Positions 1-8,497 of a stretch of 12,164 bases of DNA are shown piece by piece. The stretch covers positions 1-12,164 of the forward strand of contig JAMQCK010001091.1 in NCBI GenBank assembly GCA_024196135.1, in the 5' to 3' direction. Position 1 is the stretch's first letter. Each line of letters begins with the position of its first letter. The notes under the pieces are model-generated. The model was not told the origin of the DNA. It worked only from the letters and a program-made list of their open reading frames with translations, and searched no databases. The position numbers were made by a program, and so were the translations under genes. This stretch comes from Pleurotus ostreatus/Saccharomyces cerevisiae fusant (lineage: Eukaryota > Opisthokonta).

Positions 1-26
1 CAGCAAGGGCGCAGATGACTTGAGTT

Positions 27-72
27 GCAGCCACTGAGGCGCTACTCATTGTGCCGCAGCCACTGGGGCGCT
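27..72. repeat. Pair of 17-bp direct repeats
   Basis: GCAGCCACTGAGGCGCT at 27-43 recurs at 56-72 with one mismatch (GGGGCGCT instead of GAGGCGCT), a period of 29 bp. It lies outside any recognised coding sequence. It may be a remnant of a tandem repeat or a subterminal repeat of the adjacent element; nothing in the window decides between these. Confidence 0.6.
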
Positions 73-214
73 GGTCACAGCTCACCGGGGCTCATAACCT
101 GTTGAGCATGCGGGGAAGCGCGCCTAGCAGCTTACCTGGTGGTAAGGAGCTTGATATGAGGCAAGCGCAGAGGTAGGTAAAGACCTGTTATTCTGGAGGG
201 CAGAGAGGGCCTCC

Positions 215-1357
215 TTATATATGTACAGGATGGTAGGTAGCATGTGATAATGCAGTGGACGTGTAAACAATAAACATATGATGTCGTAGTGTGTGTCCAC
301 GTGTGTCCATGTGTCCGTCATATGATACGTGAGTCATAACATGTGACAGGCCAGATGTCCAACAGACGGGGTGGTTGAACCCACGGAAGGTCTTGTCGTT
401 CGAGAGGAGGGGAGGGTGCAGGCGCTGCGTTAGAGGGTCGTCTAGGATATACTCCGGGATGTATTCCTTGCAGCAGCGCGTGTCATTGCACTTCGCTTCG
501 CTTGCGATGCTCTGCATCTGTAGAGATCATTGGGCTCGAACATTGAGAGGACGAAAGAGCCGCTTACTGTCTTTGCCAGGACGTAGAACGTTGCAGGATC
601 GTGGTGGATGGCTTTGAGGAATGTGTCGAGTCCTGGTATGATGCGCGCGAGCTCAGCGTATGCAGCCACGCGCTGAGAATTACGACTGGGAGTCCATCAG
701 ACCAGGTCATCAGATGTATGTTGAGCACGCACCTAATCCGCAGCAGACCATCCTTCTCTTCCTTCTGCACCACACTGTCCTCGAGCTCAAAATCGGGGCC
801 GCCGTCGAAGCCAACCGCTAACACCGACGTGAGGGAGAGAAAGAGTAGATTGGGGACAACACGAATGATTCCGCGTGATGCGAGAAGGAAGACATGGATG
901 GAGGAGGAGGTTCTGCGCAAGAAATGTGAGTATATGCGCGCATATAGGGGATGTATGCGCACTCTGTGACGGCAGGACGCTTGTGCTTCCCGGCAATCTG
1001 CTGCAGCTCGTCAACCGCACGCTCGATGAGCTTGTGATGACGGGCAGCTGCCGCTTCATCCTCCATGTCCTCCTCCTCCTCCTCCTCCTCCTCTACCTCT
1101 TCCTCCTCGTTCCCAGCGGACGAGAGCGGGGTGCTACGCCGTGACTGCTCGGCTGGTGGTACTGTTGGTCGCCGATGTGCATGACGAGGCCGTGCGACAC
1201 TTCCTTGTTGAGGAGGTGTGGTTGGACGTGATGAAGTCGAAGTCACAGGTGAGGAGCGACGAGCGGGCTGTGTCTTCTTCGCAGCCGGAAGAATGAAGCT
1301 GAAGCGCGTGTTGGGCTTGACCTTCGTAGCCTTCTTCTTGGACGGCTCTTTGGGCAT
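215..1357 (-). CDS. DUF6698-like protein, four exons, 3' end broken
   Basis: The start ATG is at 1355-1357. Proposed exons are 1357-963, 912-733, 685-568 and 517-215. The introns (913-962, 686-732, 518-567; 50, 47 and 50 nt) have GT...AG borders and keep the frame, giving about 331 codons. The N-terminus is basic and Ser/Pro-rich, followed by an acidic Glu run around residues 84-97. The conserved part lies in exons 3-4: a YAELARIIPGL block, then ...AKTMQSIASEA, KEYIPEYILDDPLT, HPPLLSNDK and RGFNHPV. From memory this order matches the N-terminal half of DUF6698, a family expanded in basidiomycetes and of unknown function. The expected following block (GRLLCP-like) and the rest of the domain are missing, so the last roughly 50 codons to the stop at 215 are probably not homologous. 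It is divergent from the transposase gene. It may be a decayed pseudogene, or transposon cargo. Family assignment is moderately sure; function is unknown. Confidence 0.6.
291..316. repeat. Short 10-bp tandem repeat
   Basis: Units GTGTGTCCAC (291-300), GTGTGTCCAT (301-310) and the partial GTGTCC (311-316) follow each other directly. They lie where the conserved part of the minus-strand DUF6698-like gene has already ended, so the residues this frame would encode are probably not genuine protein. No gene was recognised in 1-214. Confidence 0.7.
1068..1091. repeat. (TCC)8 microsatellite in coding exon
   Basis: Eight uninterrupted TCC units on the plus strand, followed by further imperfect TCC/TCT units to about 1109. 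On the minus strand this is (GGA)n and encodes most of the poly-glutamate run of the DUF6698-like protein. Length change here would alter the acidic stretch without shifting the frame. Confidence 0.85.
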
Positions 1358-1571
1358 GTTGGTGGAGATGGAGGTTCAGAAGAAGGAGAGAGACGGTGTT
1401 CGTCGCTTCTTATAAGGACGCGAACGTTCACGCGATCGCGTCCCGGCACCGAGCGGAATATGTGGCGCTGTGCCGCGGACTCCGTGAAACGGTGATGTCA
1501 TTTCAGACATCCGGGGACGATCACGGGGGCGCGACGCGCCCGACGACGTGCGCGTCTTTGCCTCCCCCGTC
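1358..1571. promoter_or_regulatory. Divergent promoter region with palindromes
   Basis: These 214 bp separate the start codons of the minus-strand DUF6698-like gene (1357) and the plus-strand transposase (1572). Perfect inverted repeats seen: GGACGCG/CGCGTCC (1416-1422 and 1437-1443, enclosing CGCGATCGCG at 1431-1440), GATGTC/GACATC with a 6-nt spacer (1494-1511), and GGGCGCG-A-CGCGCCC (1527-1541). Such symmetry fits dimeric regulator sites or transposase subterminal binding, but neither is shown. Any shared regulation of the two genes is inference. Confidence 0.5.
1409..1414 (-). promoter_or_regulatory. TATA box for the minus-strand gene
   Basis: TATAAG on the minus strand, about 52 nt upstream of the ATG at 1357, a reasonable spacing for a fungal TATA element and a short leader. 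The core CTTATAAG is itself palindromic (1409-1416), so it could in principle serve the opposite direction, but it is about 156 nt from the plus-strand start. Confidence 0.4.
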
Positions 1572-4500
1572 ATGGTCTCCTGCCATCAGTGCCAAAGCAC
1601 ATTCCGTACCTCCGCCGATCTAAATAAACATTATCCAAAATGTTCCAAATCTATGACAGGACCGTCCGGAAGTACCCAGAAGAAGCGCAAAGTGCCGCCA
1701 GCTGCTAGCACAAGCAATGATTTTGGTTCCCTGCGGGTGAAGCAACCAAGACTGAAACTCGGTCTCAATAAGAAGGTATGTGGTAGGACCTGAAGCGTAA
1801 TTTTATTGAGAAGCTAACTGAATGAACCAGCGCCCTGTGATACACCCCTCTGGTCCCGGAGAAGCAGGCCCAGCTATTTCGAGCACCGCATCAACCACAC
1901 ACCTGCTTGATGCGGTCTCTTCAGCTTTAGAGAGTCTGCAGATGATGATGCGCCACCTCTCGAGCCACGCCCCATTCCGCTTCTTGAACAGCCGATAATT
2001 GATCTCGAGCGATCCTCTCGACGGCGCCGGGTCCCTCGTCCCATGCACGATATCATCCCTTCTCCAGCTCCACGAGCTGTTGAGAGTGAGGTCCCTGATG
2101 AGCTTGCTGCATCCCCTCGCGACCCTAATCTCGTCCGCGTCGACCTGACTGTCCAAGCCACTCCCGCAAATGAGTTCGGTCTCTATCGCATATACAAAAA
2201 GACGCCAATTGCCGATCCAGACGACAGAATCAGCATTGACCACCTGGCCGACTCCCCGACCTTCCTGACCGCCAGTTCCTCCACTCGTACACCTGCTATC
2301 GTATTTGGCAAGCCTACGACAACACCCGCTACGAGTCTCTCCAGCTCCACAACGCCATTCTACGCGCCTTACCCAAACAGTAGCATCTTCCGGCTCATAG
2401 ACCACCATCACCAGGGTGCCATGAATACCGTCGCAGGCTTGCAACATCTCGTTGATGATGTAATCAACCATCCCGACTCCGAACAATCACACTTTGCCGG
2501 CTTCAACGCGGAGCGAGAAATCCAGCGCCTCGATGACCATGCCGCAATGCAGCACGAGCTCGCTTCCTCGGGGGATTTGCCGTGGACGGCGGCATCTGGC
2601 TGGCATGTCGCTACACTGCGCATTCCCGTGCCGTGTACCCGGCGCAAATGCCCCGAGAGCAAGGCTCCCATCTTCGAAGTACCCAACTTCTGGTATCGGA
2701 AGATACAGGAGGTGATCAAGGAAGCATTACAAGATGAGCAGTCTTTGGAATATCATTTCCAACCACACAAATTCTACTGGCGCCGTCGGGAGAAGGAGCT
2801 GCCCATGCGTTGCTGGGGCGAGGCCTACACTTCAAACCGTGCGCTTGAGATGGATGAGGAGGTCGAGCGACTTCGAAGCGCATCAGAATGTGCGCTCGAG
2901 CACTTCATCTCATGGCTTATGGCCTTCAGCGACTCCACGCACCTCACGAACTTCGGTATCGCATCGATGTGGCCCATCTACCTCTCTCTCGGCAACCTCT
3001 CCAAGTACGCTCGTGGCAAGCCTTCAACTTTTTCTCAGCACCATCTCGCTTATATTCCTCCGGTGAGTAGCTCGAATATGATGTGATTTCCTCTTCTTAC
3101 ACCAACACTAGTTTCCAGATTCATTCGACGATTGGTATGTCGAGGTCTTTGGTACCAAGCCCTCCGACTATATCAAGACGTACATGAAGCGCGAGCTTAT
3201 GCAACGCGTGTGGGGGCACCTACTCAACAACGAGTTTGTAGCCGCGTATGAGCACGGAGTCGTGGTCGGCTGTGCAGACGGCGTGCTTCGGCGCAGCTTC
3301 CCGCGCTTCTTCACATACTCATCCGACTATCTCGAGAAGTATGTCCAGTACGCTGGCCAATCCCTGTCAACTATACTGATGGATTTTCCAGAATTCTTCT
3401 CGTCTGTGTGAAGTCGCTAGGGACCTGCCTTTGTCCTCGTTGCCTTATCACCCAGGACAGAGTTTGCGAGCTTGGCATGACTAGGGACACGAAGCGCCGG
3501 CAGCGCACACGGCGTGAAGATACGGCGCAGCACCGGTGGGCGGTCAAGAAAGCACGCGACGTCATCTTCGATGAGGGGGTCGCCCTCAACAGCAAGCGTA
3601 TTGATGGAATTTTGGGAAATAACTCATCCACCCCAATAGAGGTGCGTTCATCATATCAACGCTGATGAATTAACACGACTGAGAACTCTGCAGAACACAT
3701 TCTCGCAGAAGCTCCATCGCTTCGGGTTCGACCATTATCGCATGCACCCGGTCGACATGTTGCACGATTTCGAAGTCGGCGTGTGGAAGAGTATCTTCGC
3801 GCACTTGGTCCGCATGCTTCATAGCGTAGGCGGAGACGTAATCGAGGAGTTGAACCGTCGGTATGTTCCGTCTAGCATACTCTGAAGAATGAGCGCTTAT
3901 TGTCTTCAGTTATCGCGCCGTGCCCACTTTCCTCAAGGAGACCATCCAACGGTTTGCAAACAATGTTGCAGAAATGAAGAAACTGGCCGGCCGCGACTTT
4001 GAGGACATCCTCCAGGTCAGTCTAGCTTGTCGTTTCTGCTGGGTAGTCCTACTTACACGAGGGCTATCAGGATGTGATTCCATCCTTTGAGAAGCTCTTC
4101 CCGAATCGCGCTCACCAGAAAATCATCCTCGACATGCTCTTTGATCTAGCGCATTGGCATGGACTCGCTAAATTGAGACTCCACACTGACTCAACGATCG
4201 CATCGTTGCGATACACCGCTCGCGAGCTTGGACAGTCCTTGCGGCGCTTCGAGACCATCAGCCAGGAATATGACACCCACGAACTGCCAAGAGAGAAGGC
4301 TGCTCGCATGAAGCGCGCGCAGAAGGAGGCTGGCCCTTCGCGACGCTCTGGTCCACACCCCAACGCTCAAGAGAGCAGGCGCCGTGGCTTTAATATGAGA
4401 ACTTATAAATTGCACTCCCTAGGTGACTACGCCGACGCGATTGAATACTGGGGCACGATAGATTCGTATTCAACGCAGATTGTACGTCTTCCCAAGGTCG

Positions 4501-5905
4501 CACTTCGTCGCTGCATGCTGATGACTATTTATAAGGGCGAGATGGAGCACCACCGGGTTAAAAGAGCTTATGCGCGCACCAACAAGGTCAGGCCGACGGT
4601 GCAGATTGTGCGCCATGAACGGCGCGGAAACCAGCTGCGTAAGATGCGTCAGCAGGAGAAGAAGGTTGCAGGCGTTACAAAAGCGCCTCGTCACCTCATG
4701 ACGGTGGCTGCGGGGGCTCACGAGAAACTCCCGTGCACGGAGCCCACTGTCACCGTCCATATTTCCAATAGCCTTCGCTTTCCAGAGTATATCTCATCAT
4801 TCCTTGCCGCTAACATTGACGACTTGGCTTTGACGGTGAGACTCTAACCGGCTTGCCGTATCCGTGCTGACAGCCATCAGGAATTTCTCCCAAAATTGAA
4901 GGAGCACTTGCTAGGACGCTTACGCGGGTTCGTGGACCAGAACTCGGAATACACCGTCGAGCAGCGCAACGAGATCGTCTTCGAAAACGACCGCTTATAC
5001 AAGCACAAAGTCATACAATTGAACTACACAACTTACGACCTACGCTGCGAGCAAGACTCCCTCAACCCCAACTCGCAGGCGGATATCTATGTACTGTCCC
5101 ACGACGATGACGGGCACCCGTACTGGTACGCCCATCTACTCGGCGTCTTTCACGCGAAGGTCTATGATCTAGCCGAGTGCGCCATCAAACGAAGTACTCC
5201 AGTCGAGATGCAGTTTGCCTACGTACGCTGGTATCGCCTCGAACGCACTCCGTGGGGGTTTGCAGCGAAGCGCCAACCTCGGGTACGCTTCCTCGACGCT
5301 GAAGACCCCAAAGCCTTCGGGTTCATCAACCCGAAGGACATCGTGCGCGCCGCGCATATTGTCCCCGCATTCGCATACGGCAAAACTGACGAGTATCTTC
5401 CGGGCGAAACTATCGCCCGAGCACCCGGTGACCAGGAAGACTGGAAGTTCTATTATGTGTCTATGTGAGTGTGTTCGCATTCGCTACTAGTCCCGACTGA
5501 CTCACCAGTAGGTTTGCGGATCGCGACACTCTGATGCGCTTCCGAGGAGGTGGTGTTGGCCATTTGAGTACCCGAGAGGCGACGCGGAAGCTTGAGGAGG
5601 AGGCAGAGCGCTTGGCGGGCTTCCGTCAAAACCCCGCGGAAGAGGTGACCGGAGATGTCGCGGAGTCAAGTGACGAAGAGGGCGAGATTGAGGCGCCAGC
5701 GCAGGACATTCCACAGGGCGAGGATGCGGGTGATGACGGTGTCGAGGATGCCGGATCCAATGGGAGTGCCTTTTCGGACGAGGATCAGGAATCTGGTGAT
5801 GAGGAGGTGGAGGAAGTGGGGGAGGAGGATGGTGGATGGGAGGACGACGATGAGGGCGCGGCGGACGACCTGACAGTCGGCGATCTCGGCTATGGGCATT
5901 GGTGA
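1572..5905 (+). CDS. Plavaka-type DNA transposase, multi-exon
   Basis: RNase H-fold transposase of the basidiomycete Plavaka (CMC-like) family. ATG 1572 has G at -3 and +4. Exon 1 (1572-1775) encodes a CX2CX12HX3C zinc finger (CHQC...HYPKC) and a basic KKRKVPP motif, a likely NLS. The first intron 1776-1830 has GTATGT, GCTAAC and CAG. The body is open from 1911; exons end or start at 3062/3112, 3338/3392, 3641/3694, 3860/3910, 4015/4071, 4481/4536, 4835/4881 and 5464/5512, with introns of 45-55 nt, and the stop is at 5903-5905. Total is roughly 1,250 aa. Recognised family blocks in order: WPIYLSLGNLSKYARGKP, HLAYIPP, KRELMQRVW, AYEHGVVVGCADG, FPRFFTYSSDYLEK, CLCPRCL, HPVDMLHDFEVGVWK, ELNRRYRAVPTF, MKKLAGRDFEDIL, LAKLRLHTDST, YDTHELPRE, LNYTTYDLRCEQD, HPYWYAHLLGVFHA and MRFRGGGVGH, then an acidic tail. 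Catalytic residues cannot be assigned by eye. Oddity: exon 1 runs into 1831 in a different frame from the body, needing an extra splice or a frameshift. Confidence 0.9.
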
Positions 5906-6061
5906 GATACAGTTCACGCAGTATTGTCAGATTACACACCGATTCCCTCTCCTCTTGCGTGAGCTGGGATCCGTGATCGTGCGGGATTCGACCCTGAGCA
6001 ACCCTATCCTATCTGATACAACGACCTTCAACGGGCGCTTCATGAGAAGGGAAGGGGAAGC

Positions 6062-6156
6062 GCATCAGGACGGATCCGCGAGCGGACCGCCTTATCTGAG
6101 CTGATAACGGTCGGCCCTAACGGGCCGCGCTGATAATCAGCATCAGGACTGATCCG
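6062..6156. repeat. Direct repeat pair GCATCAGGAC(G/T)GATCCG
   Basis: The 17-mer at 6062-6078 recurs at 6140-6156 with a single G/T difference, 78 bp apart in the same orientation. Both copies lie in the non-coding flank between the transposase stop and the RT fragment. They may be subterminal transposase-binding repeats (inference). Confidence 0.7.
6112..6127. repeat. GC-rich hairpin
   Basis: CGGCCC (6112-6117) pairs with GGGCCG (6122-6127) around a TAAC loop. It sits between two GCTGATAA copies. There is no T-run after it, and the organism is eukaryotic, so a bacterial-type terminator is not implied. A cruciform or element-end structure is possible. Confidence 0.55.
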
Positions 6157-8497
6157 TTTCCGGTAATTCTCGCGATGACGGCCCGCAGACGTCCGAGTAG
6201 TAGGGGATGAAAGTGTTGAAGTACACCAGCATGCCGAGGAAGGTTTGTAGTTCGGAGACGGTGGTCAGGCGCTTCATCTCCAACACCGCCTTCACCTTTT
6301 CGTAGTGCGTCGATAGCCCTAATCGTGAGACCTTGTGTCCTAGGAGGATGATAGAGTCATAGAAAAGATGGCATTTCTTGGGTGACAGCGTGATGTTCGC
6401 CTCTTCGATGGCCTGCAGGACCTTGTCGAGGTGCTCGATGTGGTCCTCGAACGACTTGGAGTACACAACGATGTCGTCAATGTATACCAGCGCGAACAGC
6501 CAGAGGTAGAGTGCTAGAACTGACTGCATTACCCTCTGGAATATTGACGGCCCGTTCCTGAGCCCGAATGGCATGCACTTGAATTGGAAGAGTCCCCTAT
6601 GCGTGCGGAAAGCTGTTTTTTCCACATCTCGGGGGTCCAGCCTGACCTGCGTGAACCCGGAGAGAGCGTCCAGCGAAGATAGGACTTGCGACCCTGCGAG
6701 TGAGGCTAAGATTTCCTGCTGTCAAGGGATGGGGAATTTGTCCGGGATCGTAGCTGCGTTAAGTCTTCTGTAGTCCACGCAGAAGCGCGGCTTGCCGTTC
6801 CGGTACGCTATGACCACTGGTGCGCTCCATGGGCTATGCGACGCCTCGATTACATCCTGCTCAAACCACTTGTCAATCTGTTCGTCCATGACCGCCTTCT
6901 TAGCTGGCGATGAGCCTCACAAGGGGAGAGCTATAGGCTCCGTCCCCTCCTTCGTTCTGATCTTCGCCATCGCGGGGTGGTTACCCAGCTTGCCATCGAG
7001 TGCGAAGGCGCCCATCCTTTTCTCCAGCATTTCCCATGCTCTCCTCTCCAGGTGCGCGGGCAGGTTGCCGACGTCGAGGACCTCCCTGAACTCGCTCGAG
7101 CGAACCTCCGAGGTGTCAGGCATTTCTGCCGTCTTGGGTCCCACCTCTTCGCTTTCGTCTCCCTCCGCCTCTTGTTCGGCCTGCTTCGCAAAGGAGTTCT
7201 TCCACGACTCGTAGCTTTCGGCGTCCGGCATAGGGAAGGTGCACTTGCCCTCTTTCCAGGCTTCGTAGCTCGACGCTTCGGGCATGCGGAACTTGGCATC
7301 AACCCTTTCCGAGCCCTCACGCGCCTTCTCTGTGACCCTCGCTTCCTGCCTCTCCCTCACGCGACACATCTCACTGAGGAAGGAAGCGTGGTCCTCCATC
7401 TGTTTCGCTTGCTCCTTCGAACTCGGTTTGTTGAAGAAGTCCTCCACTCGGTGGGCGCGCCCAAGCGCTTCGCCTTTTCGTATCCGCCGAGGGGTCGTGG
7501 CGGTGTTTGCTACCGGGATGAACGGATTGTCGGCTGCCACCAGCGCGTTGGGCACTAAGAAGGGGCGTTCCGTGGTCGAGGACAGCATTTCCTTCTCGAC
7601 TACCCAGTCACCTCCCGCGCTGAAAGGGCCAGTTACCGCCACTCGGACCACCGACTCAGGTTTGAGAGTCACGTCCTCCGCTGCTCGCAGAATGTAATCA
7701 TCCTCCTTCAACGCCTTCTTCTTTGCCTTGAAGTTCTTCTGCCACTTATGACGGGCGGCCTTCTTGAGGAAGTCCTGCATGGGTTGCTCGCTGATGTACG
7801 CTCTCTCGACCGCTAGCACCTCCTGCCGCAGCTCCTGGCTTCTAGAGGAGGGTATGGCCGTCTTTGTGTATCCAGACTGTCCGAACGTGATGATGGTACC
7901 GTCCTCGACGCTCCTGGACACTGTCATCTTGTACGCCTGTTGAAAATCCTCGCCTAGCAGCACCGGTACGGTCATGCCTTCCACAACGAACATGGGCCCT
8001 TCCATTTCCACCAGCGTTCTGTCGTCCATGCGCACGATCACTCCCATTCTGACGCTCCTTTTGACAGGAGCGGACGTCTCGGTTAATTGGAGGAGCTTCA
8101 TTCGCGCCCCTTGCTTCATGGTCGGCGGACACTTCATGGACGCGACATGATCCAGGCTGACAAAGGTGCGGCTGGCGCCTGAGTCGATTCGGAGGTCAAG
8201 TTCAACCTCCTCCTCCGAGCCCAGATGCCCACGTACGCAAAGCACTCCGTGCGAGTCCAGATTGGGCCCTCGCATCTTCCTGGGACGGGGGTGGAGGCGG
8301 ACCTTCGCCGGCGCGTAAGGTTTCGGCATCGACGCCAACTCGCCTGGATCCAGCGTCTCTTTTGGCTCTGGCTCGCTCACCCCTATCGCAGCGAAGACCT
8401 CCTCTCGCAGATCGCCAGTCCTCTCCCCCATCTCCGTTTCCTCGTATATGCTTTCCAGGATATGCGGAGAGTCGCTCGGCAGCAGCTCGCCTTCGTA
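6143..8497 (-). pseudogene. pol: gypsy Pol fragment: protease and RT, truncated
   Basis: The frame is open from the codon after the TAG at 8498-8500 and has an internal ATG at 8429-8431. Counting from that ATG, the aspartic protease motif DSGA lies at residues 83-86, with VPVLLGEDF as the distal protease block. RT follows in the same frame: a DEQIDKWFEQDVIEASHSPW-type start, KPRFCVDYRRLN, SSLDALSGFTQ (first catalytic Asp), then MPFGLRNGPSIFQ, the YIDD active site (6473-6484), and LSPKKCHLF and LQTFLGML of the RT end. Two nonsense codons interrupt it (TGA 6917-6919 and TGA 6722-6724). Homology ends after the CGP codons at 6180; residues read beyond, to the stop at 6143, come from flanking DNA. 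The RT thumb connection, RNase H and integrase are absent. RT identity is certain; activity is excluded by the truncation. Confidence 0.92.

Larger units (their letters stand above)
5906..6179. other. Plavaka 3' flank, candidate subterminal region
   Basis: Non-coding stretch between the transposase stop and the truncated RT. It contains a near-exact 17-bp direct repeat, a strong GC hairpin and repeated GCTGATAA motifs at about 6101-6108 and 6129-6136, the second inside the near-palindrome CTGAT-A-ATCAG (6130-6140). Such clustered short repeats fit the subterminal region of a CMC-type transposon. No matching terminal inverted repeat was found upstream of the gene, so the true element end is not proven; 6179/6180 is proposed only because RT homology begins there. 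Confidence 0.45.

Noticed and set aside
1481..1511. Possible terminal inverted repeat between CCGTGAAACGG (about 1481-1491) and CCGGAAACGG on the minus strand near 6153-6162
   Set aside because: Only about ten bases match and the left copy lies between the two divergent genes; not enough to call an element end.
1803..2486. 227-codon minus-strand ORF opposite the transposase
   Set aside because: It lies antisense to the transposase frame, which has clear family blocks and splice sites; low-quality composition and no motifs.
5502..5939. 145-codon minus-strand ORF rich in Pro and His
   Set aside because: Mirror of the acidic C-terminal exon of the transposase; low complexity.
6977..7558. 193-codon plus-strand ORF in the Pol region
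   Set aside because: Shadow of the protease/Pol frame on the opposite strand, where DSGA and RT motifs prove the coding direction.
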